A stretch of DNA of 50,056 nt from Gracilaria caudata (lineage: Eukaryota > Rhodophyta > Florideophyceae > Gracilariales > Gracilariaceae). The position numbers were made by a program, and so were the translations under genes. The stretch is taken from NCBI GenBank assembly GCA_030374735.1, contig JASCIV010000090.1:1-50056 (forward strand). The letters run 5' to 3'. Below are positions 1 through 8,695 of this stretch, piece by piece (the first letter of the stretch is position 1; every line of letters begins with the position of its first letter). The notes under the pieces were generated by a model, which saw only the letters and a list, made by a program, of their open reading frames with translations, was not told where the DNA came from and did no database searches.

Positions 1-4
1 TGTA

Positions 5-150
5 ATGGACAGCGACCGAGGGACAGGAAGGCGGAGAGTGTTTCACACCATCACTTGTTCACTCTCGTTGAAGGGAACCGTGACTGGCCGTCTTCTACCG
101 GAGGAACACTGAACAAAGAAAGATTACAGGATGGATACCACTATGCGCTC
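5..150 (+). pseudogene. 5' fragment copy of the unknown gene at 3141-3761
   Basis: This stretch is a decayed copy of the beginning of the gene on the minus strand at 3141-3761. Both share an ATG followed by a run ending in AAGGCGGAGAGTGTTTC, and then encode GN.DWP.STG and later NKER..DG...ALE. An extra base among the first codons shifts the frame after the ATG. About 75 codons present in the parent between STG and NKER are missing, without GT-AG signals at the edges in the parent, so this looks like a deletion rather than a spliced intron. The copy stops at the GA microsatellite that follows. It has no complete product and is probably not expressed as protein. Confidence 0.7.
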
Positions 151-170
151 GAGAGAGAGAGAGAGAGAGA
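151..170. repeat. (GA)10 microsatellite at a duplication junction
   Basis: Ten GA units lie exactly where the copied gene fragment to the left ends and where Maf-upstream sequence begins soon after. The intact Maf locus has a (GA)13 run at 5893-5918, about 350 bases before its ATG. The microsatellite is therefore a likely recombination joint. Confidence 0.85.
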
Positions 171-251
171 AACACTTTCATTGAGAACGACTGACTCCCA
201 GCTTATCAAGATGCGGAACGCCGGTCAACAAAAACATTAGAAGGGTTCCCA

Positions 252-845
252 ATCAAAAATCGATAACCCGCAAGCATCAGAGGGTCAACGGATGATCCTG
301 GAAAAGGCCGCAAAGCTTGTTCTAAGGCATAACTCCATTTGACTCTAAGAGTCTGAAGGGATCAAAAGCACAAGTGTACTATTTCCCAGAGCAAGTTTCT
401 AATCTACGAAAGGAAAGCAAGTATTGCTGCGAGTTGCACAAGCACATGAAGCAATATAAAATTTATCTGCCACCGCACCTGAGAGAGAAACGATGGGTTT
501 TGGCAAGCCCGTCTCCTCGTCGCCGAGAAATCCTTAAAAACTCGTTGGTATGTAATTTGAGTATGAAGCATCTTCTTTCGAGGGGATTTGGCGAAGTCCA
601 CCTTCGCAAGCCCGAATGGTTACGCGTAGAAGACCGCAGAAGAAAAGGTCCTAGACGTATGGAGAAATCATCAGAACGTGCACCCCGTGATCCGTTCCGA
701 TGCAATCGTCGTGTCGGGAGGAAAAATTTTGAAGCCGACATCTGAAGCCCACGCGCTACGAATGTTGAGAGGGTTCTCTAAGCTCTTTAAGTAGACAGCG
801 ACACACTGGTTCCAGCGGTCACTGTCGTGTGCAAAGGGGAACTCC
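252..845 (+). pseudogene. Maf pyrophosphatase pseudogene (duplicate of 6070-6660)
   Basis: The DNA matches the upstream region and the first two thirds of the intact Maf gene at 6270-6881. Shared landmarks include GCAAGCATCAGAGGGTCAAC, CGAAAGGAAAGCA, the SPRRREIL codons and GTGTGCAAAGGGGAACTC. The copy carries a two-base insertion just after the SPRRREIL block, further indels and in-frame stops, and homology ends near 845, so the C-terminal KAGAYGIQG and GLP motifs are absent. Promoter-proximal sequence was copied too, which argues for segmental DNA duplication rather than reverse transcription. A short remnant ORF with GTG or TTG-type ends can be read at 374-745 but carries no intact Maf domain. 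Confidence 0.85.
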
Positions 846-1066
846 GTCTTCTTTCTGCGAGCCCCATATTGATATGTATATGCTGGCACCCCTACGAGCA
901 TAACAGCGCATGCCAAATGAGGCCGGACTGCTTTCTACGACAGATCCAAGATATAGAGCAAATAGTAGGGCGGGAAACCCTTGCTAGTCAGTATCATCGC
1001 GTAGAACGCTGCAAAGAAGTTGACACGCTTCTTGCGAACAATGAAAAGCTGTATCGCCATTTGCTG

Positions 1067-2878
1067 TTAGGGCTTGCTACGAGTTTTGTGCAGCGATGGA
1101 AGTTTACTAAGGATTTTAACAGAAAAAGACTCGAGTTTCGACTGCTTTGCCTGAGAATGGTATTTCTCAGCATCTCGAGGCGTTCCATTAGTTTCAGGTG
1201 TCTCGCGGGTGAGCTTTGCTTCACAGACAGCAGCTCGAGGATCTTCATCACTTTCATTTTCGTTCAATCCAAAGCTCTTAAGTTTTGCCCGAAGTGCAAG
1301 AATGTTCTTTGAGTATGGGTATAGGCCAGCCGCTCGTTCTGCAGCCTGCATTACGTTGCTCGCACAAAGCCGTTTTTTGGCCTCTCGGCCAGATCCCATA
1401 CTAAGCAAGGCGGCAAGGGCTCTTTCCTGAATTGTTGGACTGTTGTCAAAGACACTCATCGTTGCAGTACATATGTCATGAAATTTCAGAGAGGAAGCTA
1501 AGCTTCCCACTTTCTGGCTTTCGATACACAAGCCATGAATAGCCATGAGACCTGCCTCCGCCACCGCTGCATTTGTGTTGTTTATCCTCATGGCATTTGC
1601 AATAAATCGCAACGCACCCCATTCACACGCCTTGAGCTTGCCAGTTGGAGAATCAAAAACCGCATTTCCCAAAGCAAGCAAGGAATGCTCGACGTGAACT
1701 GGACTGTGACTGAGAAAGGCAATGCATCTCACCAAAGTTGCAATACCATGATCTAGTTCATTAAACAGCTTCCTGTTCTCGAAGTCGATTACCATGATTC
1801 GAATAAGTAAGCATGAACCTGAAACGACGCTGACAGAGCTTGAGGATCGATTTGAGGCATACGCCGCCGCATATTGAATAGCCAAACGCATCCTTTTGGA
1901 TCCTCCGTCCTCTTCGGACCGTTCGCGTTGTAGTCGTTCACATGCACGCAATAGTGCGAATCCCATTTCATGACATCTGCCTTTGTCTCGAAAGGCTTTT
2001 ACTGTCGAGCCAAGGAATTTCATTACGCATTGCCCGAGAAACTGACATGCATTTTCCAGCTTTGGCGAATACTCCGAAGTTGAAGTTGTGAGGATATTTA
2101 AACACACTCCAAGTGCCTCCTCAACTGCTAACTGGTGTGAATTTGGTTGGATTACGTTCCCGATGCTGTGCAGAAAATGGCTTTGAGACATAACCTCGTT
2201 GCACATCACGGGCTCCACGGATAGGTTGCGCAAGGCCATGCACACATTCGACTGAACTTTCCAGTGCTTAGGACCTTGGTATCGAACAAGTCCATCCACC
2301 AACAAAGGAAGCACCCCATTAGTCAATGCTAAACGCCTTCGACTTTCGCTCTCGTAACAGAGAGTAGCAATTAGGGCAGAAGTAGAGCATTGTATCGACT
2401 CCCTATGGGGAAAACCAATCATGACCGAAGACAGAGCGGCGAATCCTCCATGTTCACAAAAGATGATTCGATTAGCTTGTACAAGAAGCAACGATCTGGT
2501 TAGAAGCACGACATTTTTGACAAGGGCTTGGTCCTTCAGAAAACTACTTAACGATTTAATAAGTAGCGGAATAACCCCTTTCTGGCCCACGAATTCTGTC
2601 ATCTTGTGTTTCTCACAAAGCACAATGAGTGCTAGAGTTGCGGATCTCTGTACTTTGACCTCGGAAGTGTGTGTCTGCATCAGTCCTATGCAGTGCTCCA
2701 CACTGGGTCTTAGCTTGATAAGGTCGCCCTCAAAGTCACAAGCCAAAACACGAAGCTCATCACAACATAAAGCTGCTTCCTCAGTTGTGGTGGCGGTGCA
2801 CATATGTTCCAACAAGCGTTGCACTAGTCGCCCCTGCCGCTGTTTCTCCGCTTCTACACCTGAATTGAGTAAATCCAT
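1067..2878 (-). CDS. Armadillo-repeat protein
   Basis: The 603-residue product consists almost entirely of amphipathic helices in the armadillo pattern, with recurring blocks such as QRSATLALIVLCEK, GVIPLLIKSL, VQSNVCMALRNLS and AGLMAIHGLC, spaced about 42 residues apart from residue 60 to about 520. The C-terminal 80 residues are charged and probably disordered. The frame stays open for another 45 codons upstream, but the first ATG is at 2878 and opens with MDLLNSGVEAEKQRQ, so I start there. ARM solenoids bind proteins; the overall layout recalls ARMC6-like or other free-standing ARM proteins, but I cannot assign an orthologue. No signal peptide or membrane segment is visible. The 3' end lies about 220 bases beyond the Maf pseudogene. 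Confidence 0.8.
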   Translation of the reverse strand: MDLLNSGVEAEKQRQGRLVQRLLEHMCTATTTEEAALCCDELRVLACDFEGDLIKLRPSVEHCIGLMQTHTSEVKVQRSATLALIVLCEKHKMTEFVGQKGVIPLLIKSLSSFLKDQALVKNVVLLTRSLLLVQANRIIFCEHGGFAALSSVMIGFPHRESIQCSTSALIATLCYESESRRRLALTNGVLPLLVDGLVRYQGPKHWKVQSNVCMALRNLSVEPVMCNEVMSQSHFLHSIGNVIQPNSHQLAVEEALGVCLNILTTSTSEYSPKLENACQFLGQCVMKFLGSTVKAFRDKGRCHEMGFALLRACERLQRERSEEDGGSKRMRLAIQYAAAYASNRSSSSVSVVSGSCLLIRIMVIDFENRKLFNELDHGIATLVRCIAFLSHSPVHVEHSLLALGNAVFDSPTGKLKACEWGALRFIANAMRINNTNAAVAEAGLMAIHGLCIESQKVGSLASSLKFHDICTATMSVFDNSPTIQERALAALLSMGSGREAKKRLCASNVMQAAERAAGLYPYSKNILALRAKLKSFGLNENESDEDPRAAVCEAKLTRETPETNGTPRDAEKYHSQAKQSKLESFSVKILSKLPSLHKTRSKP

Positions 2879-3140
2879 TGATCGATCAGAATGAAACACA
2901 AGAGTAGCTTTGTAGCTTGTAAACGGCGCAGCACTAGGAAAGCCAAAACCGAAGCCACATTGAGAAGTCGAGTTCGATGTAACCAAGATAGAATGATAGA
3001 AAACACATTCCAAGTCTTCACAACATGGGTGAGTTAAGGGTAGTCACAATGGACAACGAATGTCGTGGCAAGACAGGATTTGACGCAAACGCAGTTATCC
3101 TATGTGACATGAAAACGCAAGAAAACTAAAAAAAGATTAC

Positions 3141-3761
3141 TCAAACGAAGTCTGTCTTGGAACCTCCCAGTTTGACACTTCCAGTGGCTTTCTGACGTCG
3201 TATCTTGAAGTCCCGGCGCATTTGATCCCGAGCGCCATCTACGCGCTCCCAGTCTTCTTCAAGCTCTCCAATTGTCGAGCCCCTTACAAACTGGCTGGCA
3301 ATCTCGATCAGGGTCTCCGGTCGAGAAAAGATATCGTCTGGAAGCTGAAAAGCTGGGTTTTCTTCGGGAGGTTGTCCGTATTCAGGTTCGAGCGCATGGT
3401 GTCCATCCCAGATTCTTTCCTTGTTCGTAGGCACATCGAATTCATTCGTCCTCACCTTCATTCCATCTTGATCATTTTGTCCTTCCGCATGTTCTGCTCC
3501 TGTTGATACATCTATAGGAATTTGTGAGACATCGGACATGTGATGATCTCCCTCTTGATCTTTCAGTTGCTCAACACTGCCCTCATTTATATTCTTTGAA
3601 GCTTTAAAAACACCAACACCACTGTCTTGGAAAGTGAATTGCCGTGAATTGTCCAGGGCCCTTCCTGTGGAACACGGCCAGTCACTGTTCCCGTCAGTGA
3701 TCGTAAATAAGTGACGGTACGAAACACTCTCCGCCTTCCCGTCGTTCGGTCGGGGTTCCAT
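3141..3761 (-). CDS. Unknown acidic protein, 206 aa
   Basis: The start is a true ATG and the frame is uninterrupted. I do not recognise the family. The first 130 residues are polar, acidic and probably disordered. The last 70 residues look folded and helical (LPDDIFSRPETLIEIASQF, then ELEEDWERVDGARDQMRRD) and the protein ends in a basic tail with KTDFV at the C terminus. No signal peptide or membrane helix is seen. A 5' piece of this gene, lacking an internal stretch of about 75 codons, is duplicated at the left edge of the window. That shows this locus took part in a rearrangement and weakly supports its being a real gene. It lies head to head with the glycosyltransferase gene, sharing a 576-base upstream region. 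Confidence 0.6.
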   Translation of the reverse strand: MEPRPNDGKAESVSYRHLFTITDGNSDWPCSTGRALDNSRQFTFQDSGVGVFKASKNINEGSVEQLKDQEGDHHMSDVSQIPIDVSTGAEHAEGQNDQDGMKVRTNEFDVPTNKERIWDGHHALEPEYGQPPEENPAFQLPDDIFSRPETLIEIASQFVRGSTIGELEEDWERVDGARDQMRRDFKIRRQKATGSVKLGGSKTDFV

Positions 3762-3920
3762 TGCACATTGCTAGGACCGTTCTCGATCAGAAGCATTGAA
3801 TGGCAAAGCAGGCACTCCGGCAGGATACGACTGTTCCAGGGGAACGCTACCTCTTCGAAGTAAGATTATGTACAGTATCAGGGCCGGAGTTCACCAGTTG
3901 GACTGCCGTTCTTTGTCCCT

Positions 3921-3974
3921 TGACAACTTGTCATCTTGTCAATGACAAGATGATCTTGTCATATCCATGACAAG
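3921..3974. promoter_or_regulatory. Nested TGACAA/TTGTCA palindrome cluster
   Basis: Three inverted repeats built from the same half-site overlap within 54 bases: TGACAA-C-TTGTCA at 3921-3933, 11-bp arms TCATCTTGTCA / TGACAAGATGA around a single A at 3931-3953, and 8-bp arms CTTGTCAT / ATGACAAG around ATCC at 3955-3974. It lies about 80 bases before a TATA-like box and 364 bases before the glycosyltransferase ATG. Dimeric factors (bZIP or TALE homeodomain types recognise TGAC/TGACA cores) are plausible readers. The binding role is inference. Confidence 0.5.
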
Positions 3975-4054
3975 ACATGAAGAGTTCATTACAAGTTTTA
4001 TATTAGTGGTTAGGATGTACTCTATACTTGCTACAGCAAATCAAATGGAGAGTG

Positions 4055-4062
4055 TATATAAA
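4055..4062 (+). promoter_or_regulatory. TATA-like box upstream of the glycosyltransferase
   Basis: TATATAAA is followed by a purine-rich, AAC-repeating leader. It lies 276 bases before the ATG at 4338, which would give a 5' leader of roughly 250 bases. Assignment rests only on sequence and position. Confidence 0.4.
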
Positions 4063-4337
4063 CGTAGTTGCTCTCGCAGCTATGTTAGCAAACGACGAAC
4101 AACAGACAACCGACAACAAGAAACAAAAAAAACTTGCATCCTTTCTTTCCCCTTCCCCTATAGCAAGATTCTGTTGCTGTTAACGGCATACCAATAGAAC
4201 GCTACCCGCAGAGCTGCCTGTCAAACACTTCCGTTAAAGTACTTCGCTTTTGAGACAAAACAGTGAGTTCTCCATATCAGTCTGCTCCGTAGCATCAAAG
4301 AAGTTGTCATCATTCGCGACGGTTCAACAGAATTGCA

Positions 4338-5627
4338 ATGACACGGTATGGGTTTTGCACGTTTCCGGCTTCTAGCCACATGAATGGCATGATGGAGTTG
4401 GCGCTTGAGATGCGACGCCGTGGACACGAAGTGGTGTTCGTTACCGTTCTCGATGGCCGCGATAAAATGCAAAGCCTTGGCTTTGATACAATTGTCATTG
4501 GTGCGCAAGATATCAAGGAGGGCGATTCTGCAGCGTTCTTGTCCAAGCTTGGCGAACTAGACGGTTTGGCCGCGCTAAACCATACCATCGACGAGATTCA
4601 CAGATCTTGTGAAGTGTACTTTCGAACGGCGCCCGACTTGATACGCGCCGCCAACATTGACCTACTTGTTGTGGATGAGATAGCGCTGCCTATACCAACC
4701 ATTGCTGAGTTTTTGGGGATTCCTTATGTGGTTGTTTGTGTTGCTCTCATTACAAGCCTTGACCCTCGTTTCCCTCCCGTATTCTCCCGTCGCATTCCTT
4801 CGAATACATTGTTTTCCCGAATCGTTACGTTCTTCGAGAACCAGCTGGAAGTATTCTTCTGTCGAAAACTGGATGCTTTGATCCGAAATAAGCGTCAAGA
4901 ATGGAAGTTACCATTGGATGAGTCGTCCATGCACCCGGGAGGAAATTGTGCTCTTGCTTGGATCATTCAGTTCCCCAAGTCTGTTGATTTTGCTGGACAA
5001 CGCACTCCTGCACATTACCATTACATTGGACGGCTCGCGGACCCATCTGGAGAGGAACCCATGAATAGGAACATTGCGTTTCCATTCGAAAAGCTTGACG
5101 GGAGACCACTGATATACGCCTCGTTTGGCACCATACAGACCAAGATCAAGGACAGGTATCAGACGGTGATTGACTCATGTAGAACGGTCGACGCGCAGCT
5201 AGTTTTGTCACTAGGAGATCGAGACGCAGACACAACTGAGTTTTCAGCAGGTGACGCAATCGTTGTGCCGTTCGCCCCGCAAGAGAAACTGGTGTCAATG
5301 GCGGCGCTGGTTATCACGCACGGCGGAAACAATACGGCTACGATGGCAATGTCGTACGGAGTGCCAATGGTGGTGATTGCGATTGCCAATGATCAGCCTG
5401 GAGTAGGCGCTCGAGTGAAGAACGCTGGGCTGGGGCTTTCCATTCCGCCGAGCAAGCTGAGCGTTGATATGCTTCGGTTGGGGATACTTGAGGTGCTGGA
5501 CGATGAGAGATTCCGTGAGCGCGGGCAATTGGTGCAGCAAGAAATCAAAGAGGCGGGTGGTGTGGTAAAGGCAGCCAGTATCTTGGAGAAGGCGGCGGAG
5601 AGCAAGGAGCCGGTGTTGAGCGTATGA
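4338..5627 (+). CDS. UDP-glycosyltransferase, MGT/GT1 family
   Basis: The 429-residue protein has the two-domain GT-B layout of family 1 glycosyltransferases. The N-terminal acceptor domain begins MTRYGFCTFPASSHMNG and the donor domain has IYASFGTIQ (259-267), VVPFAPQEKL (309-318) and the nucleotide-sugar signature THGGNNTA (327-334) with DQP at 352-354. This spacing, ITHGG.N followed by GVPM...P...DQPG.GAR, is typical of the bacterial MGT group that includes zeaxanthin glucosyltransferase CrtX and cyanobacterial homologues. The likely reaction is transfer of a sugar from a UDP-sugar to a small lipophilic acceptor; the acceptor is unknown. There is no transit peptide and no C-terminal membrane anchor, unlike animal and ER UGTs, so it is probably cytosolic. 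It is intron-free and may be of bacterial origin (inference). Confidence 0.88.
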   Translation: MTRYGFCTFPASSHMNGMMELALEMRRRGHEVVFVTVLDGRDKMQSLGFDTIVIGAQDIKEGDSAAFLSKLGELDGLAALNHTIDEIHRSCEVYFRTAPDLIRAANIDLLVVDEIALPIPTIAEFLGIPYVVVCVALITSLDPRFPPVFSRRIPSNTLFSRIVTFFENQLEVFFCRKLDALIRNKRQEWKLPLDESSMHPGGNCALAWIIQFPKSVDFAGQRTPAHYHYIGRLADPSGEEPMNRNIAFPFEKLDGRPLIYASFGTIQTKIKDRYQTVIDSCRTVDAQLVLSLGDRDADTTEFSAGDAIVVPFAPQEKLVSMAALVITHGGNNTATMAMSYGVPMVVIAIANDQPGVGARVKNAGLGLSIPPSKLSVDMLRLGILEVLDDERFRERGQLVQQEIKEAGGVVKAASILEKAAESKEPVLSV

Positions 5628-6269
5628 GATTCATTGTATTAAGCAATCTTAGAAATCAAATAGACTCTCGCAATTGTGCCCCGTCAGTGAACATAAACGA
5701 AACAATGCATTCAAGCCCCTAACGCATATCATGGTGAGCGTCATTGAACATGACTTTTGTTAGGAAGTTTCCTTTACGCTTTTCGGAAATGATTCTCTTC
5801 GAAGCAAAGTGATAGCTGCTCTCTACGTGCCACCAGTGGTTCAGGTATAGAAGACGCACTTGTTCTGAACGGTAAGACAAGAGGTTTTGTGCGAGAGAGA
5901 GAGAGAGAGAGAGAGAGACCTTCTCTCTCTCGCTATGGTTGACTTATTCTTGTACAGTGACCATTGATTATTGATTGTGATGACGAATGAATGAATGAAT
6001 GGATGCAATCTATCATTAATGATGCAGAAGAGTGGCTTGCTACTACCTTCGAAGGCACAAGGGTAGACAGTACTAAAAATCGAAAATGCGCAAGCATCAG
6101 AGGGTCAACAGGGGGTCCTGGAAAATTCGGCGAAGCTTGATCCCACCATTAAACCCTAACGCCGTTTGACTCGAAGAGTTCGAAGGAATCAAAGTAGAAG
6201 GTTACTGTTTCCAAGAACTAGGTTTCTGATTCACGAAAGGAAAGCAGGAATTGCAGCGAGTTGCACAAT
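5628..6269. other. Intergenic region, glycosyltransferase to Maf
   Basis: No gene is seen. It holds a GA/TC hairpin (5891-5933), four GAAT units near 5987-6000, and a copy of the dispersed motif (CTACCTTCGAAGGCACAAGGGTAGACAG region, 6043-6070). The last 200 bases are duplicated in front of the Maf pseudogene at 252-445. Confidence 0.7.
5891..5933. repeat. (GA)13 / TC hairpin
   Basis: GCGAGAGAGA opens a 26-base GA run, which is followed by TTCTCTCTCTCGC. The outer ten bases are complementary, so the region can fold back. It is the likely parent of the microsatellite joint at 151-170. Confidence 0.8.
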
Positions 6270-6881
6270 ATGATAATTGATCTGCTACCGCACCTGAGAA
6301 AGAAACGAGTGGTTTTGGCGAGTCAGTCTCCTCGTCGCCGAGAAATCCTTAAACTCGTTGGTTTGGAATTTGAGTCTCAGGCATCATCTTTCGCAGAGGA
6401 TCTGGCAAAGTCTAGCTTCGCGAGTCCGAATGGTTACGCGCTGAAGACGGCAGAAGAAAAGGCTCTAGATGTTTGGCGAAAGCATCAGGACGTTGACCTG
6501 GTGATCGGTTCTGATACAATTGTTGTGTCGGGAGAAAAGATTTTGGAGAAACCGGCATCTGAGGCAGATGCGCTACGAATGTTGAGAGGGTTAAGCGGGC
6601 AGTGGCACACCGTTGTTACAGCTGTCGCTTTCGTGTGCAAAGGGGAACTCAGAAGTTTTTGTGAGGAAGCAAAGGTTTGCTTTGACAATCTGACAGATGA
6701 TATGATCTCTGCATATGTTAAAACTGGGGAACCAATGGACAAAGCGGGCGCGTATGGTATTCAAGGAAGGGGTGGCGCTTTCGTTAAAAAGATCGATGGA
6801 TGCTACTTTTGCGTTATGGGTTTACCAATGAATGCGGTCAGCAGAGAGATTCGGCAACTTGTTGAAGACGGTTTGTTGTAA
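6270..6881 (+). CDS. Maf-like nucleoside triphosphate pyrophosphatase
   Basis: The 203-residue protein carries all Maf/ASMTL signatures: ASQSPRRREIL (17-27), the SDT catalytic motif (81-83), KAGAYGIQGRGG (158-169) and GCYFCVMGLP (177-186). Maf proteins hydrolyse dTTP, UTP and modified nucleotides to monophosphates, cleaning the nucleotide pool. QSPRR, the SDT motif and KAGAYGIQG fit the dTTP/UTP-type YhdE subfamily. The frame extends three codons upstream through TTG, but the first ATG is at 6270. There is no transit peptide, so it is probably cytosolic. A decayed, truncated duplicate with its upstream region lies at 252-845, so this is the functional copy. Confidence 0.92.
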   Translation: MIIDLLPHLRKKRVVLASQSPRRREILKLVGLEFESQASSFAEDLAKSSFASPNGYALKTAEEKALDVWRKHQDVDLVIGSDTIVVSGEKILEKPASEADALRMLRGLSGQWHTVVTAVAFVCKGELRSFCEEAKVCFDNLTDDMISAYVKTGEPMDKAGAYGIQGRGGAFVKKIDGCYFCVMGLPMNAVSREIRQLVEDGLL

Positions 6882-7425
6882 CTTGCAGCATCTGTTTGAA
6901 GTCAGTATAGATGAAAAGCGTGATGCGTTTGAGGCCGAGAGGTGAGCAGTCCTCCGAACATGACGCAGAAATTCCTTAGACCCAGCTGCGTACATCGCGT
7001 CTTCCATGTTGGAATCGATACAGAAGCCCTTTTGTTGATGCACTTTCCAGTCGTTTCTATAGAGAAATGGACCAGTCTCTGGCACACACATTCTTGCGAC
7101 AAAGAACGTTGCGTTGTGTATCCTCTTTCTATGTAAGAGCTGTATTACGACGGGTCATCGCCATACGCATGTCTCTCTTCACTCAAAACTTTGAGTGCAC
7201 TTGAACAATGCACAGTGTGCGGAATTCGGGCCTATGACGAAAATGATAAAAATGGCGCAGCCAGCTTGGCCATCATGGCCATTTCGCACCGCTGATCCGT
7301 ACTCGTTTCCACGCCAAGGGCGTTTTAGTGAATCTGCGAAGGTAGGCGTTTGACGCTGTTCCTGAAAAGGAGCGCCTGTTCATCATTCATCTCCGGGAAA
7401 TTTCCAGCCCCTTTTCTTGGCAGGG
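6882..7425. other. Intergenic region, Maf to unknown basic protein
   Basis: I see no gene, repeat or clear promoter motif in these 544 bases. Short open frames on both strands lack coding character. Confidence 0.6.
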
Positions 7426-8118
7426 ATGAGTTCAGCAAGTTCGTCAGCCCGCATCGCAATTCGAAGCCTCGGGCGCGGTGCGGCCTCCAGCAAGAAGCAT
7501 AAACCGGCTCCCAGATCAGCAGGACGTGGACAGGCTGCAATTGCCCGGCCTAAAGCACCGCCCAAAAGGTCATCGGGCTTGGATCGTGGAGGAGGAACAA
7601 ACCGTCTAGTGGCATTTTCTCGCCACGCGTCTCGTTCTCCACCTCAACATCCCGCCGGTCGAGGTGAACGACGCTCAGCGGCGCCTCGTAGCACTTTGGC
7701 GCAGTCGGTTCTTGACAATTCCAGAAAGCAAAGAGAAGATCGACCGCAAATGTCTCTGAAACCAAGGAATGAAAGAATGTCCGCACTGAACCGCAGAGAA
7801 GGTGCTCGTAGAATTGAAGACTGGTACTCGTCATCTGTTCGGAAAGAAGCGCTGGAGAGCATGAAAGACCTTTCTCGCTCACTTTCGGAAACAAAGACCG
7901 AAGTACAACGCCCATTTGCTTGGGCTGACTTCGACAGAGTAATCGAGCAGTTGCCGGATCAACATTGGGCAGAGCCGTTCGTACAGGGGGTGGTGAGAAA
8001 TTTGGAAGCAAACCCGGCCGTAAATGGTAAGGAGAAGGAACAAATATTGGGAAGCATTTTGCAGACTCTGAGCGATCTTTCAACAGAAGATGAGCGATAT
8101 CAAGACGCCGAGGCGTAG
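7426..8118 (+). CDS. Unknown basic protein, 230 aa
   Basis: The first ATG is at 7426 (the frame is open three codons further through TTG). I do not recognise the family. Residues 1-110 are rich in Ser, Arg, Lys, Pro and Gly with almost no acidic residues, which could be an organelle leader or a disordered nucleic-acid-binding tail. Residues about 120-225 look helical and folded (DWYSSSVRKEALESMKD, WADFDRVIEQLPDQHWAEP, EKEQILGSILQTLSDL). There are no membrane segments or known catalytic motifs. It converges on the mL40-like gene with a 175-base gap. Length and codon periodicity support a real gene. Confidence 0.6.
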   Translation: MSSASSSARIAIRSLGRGAASSKKHKPAPRSAGRGQAAIARPKAPPKRSSGLDRGGGTNRLVAFSRHASRSPPQHPAGRGERRSAAPRSTLAQSVLDNSRKQREDRPQMSLKPRNERMSALNRREGARRIEDWYSSSVRKEALESMKDLSRSLSETKTEVQRPFAWADFDRVIEQLPDQHWAEPFVQGVVRNLEANPAVNGKEKEQILGSILQTLSDLSTEDERYQDAEA

Positions 8119-8293
8119 TGGATGATAAGCGGATGCTGTTTATTGGGTTTCGCAGGTATTAAGAAGACGGGCGCGTAAGCTATGGGAAGAGCGGAACCGA
8201 ACGTTTTTTTGCAGAAGCGCGCGAATGACGGAATGCGATGGATAGAGTGTACGCAACACGATGATACTGTTCAGGAAGTGCTAAGACACATTG

Positions 8294-8695
8294 CTACTTT
8301 TTTGTGAGGGATGCCACATTAAAACCTTTGATGGGTGGGGTGTCTGTCATAAGTGGGCGGTTCATTGGGAGATCGTCGGGGGTAGTATAAAGTGCTTCCA
8401 TCCTTCGCGCATGCGGCAAGGCGTCAATTGCGTTCCATTTTGCGATCAGAAAGTCTCTCTTACGAATCTCCATCTCAATGTGATGCTTTCTCTTTAGCTT
8501 CCCATACTGAATCATGAGCTTTCGCAGATGTTTCCGTTCTTCCTCGGAGCGTGGAGGTGGCGGCACCACCGGTCGCAACATGTCGACAACAACCTTCTCG
8601 GAATCGCCTATTTCTGGGGAATTGGGTGATTTCTTGCGCTTTGCCGCAGTTGAGAGCGAGCGAAACAACGGGGAATGTTTTATCCGTAGCGCCAT
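8294..8695 (-). CDS. Probable mitochondrial ribosomal protein mL40-like
   Basis: The 133-residue product starts at a true ATG and begins MALRIKHSPLFRSLSTAAKRKK, a basic amphipathic leader typical of mitochondrial import. The middle is a long charged helix (EEERKHLRKLMIQYGKLKRKHH), then AKWNAIDALP..RRMEAL, and the C terminus ends with P...R...TDTPPIKGF. A long helix followed by an (A)..AL...(R)..EA block and a TPPI.G(Y/F) ending is the pattern of mitochondrial large-subunit protein mL40 (human MRPL40, yeast Mrpl28). The match is by motif memory and is moderate; another small mitoribosomal protein is the alternative. It diverges from the GATase-like/TPR gene across 482 bases. Confidence 0.6.
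   Translation of the reverse strand: MALRIKHSPLFRSLSTAAKRKKSPNSPEIGDSEKVVVDMLRPVVPPPPRSEEERKHLRKLMIQYGKLKRKHHIEMEIRKRDFLIAKWNAIDALPHARRMEALYTTPDDLPMNRPLMTDTPPIKGFNVASLTKK

Noticed and set aside
374..745. 123-codon frame over the Maf duplicate
   Set aside because: It keeps only the SPRRREIL block; the rest is frame-shifted, so it is part of the pseudogene.
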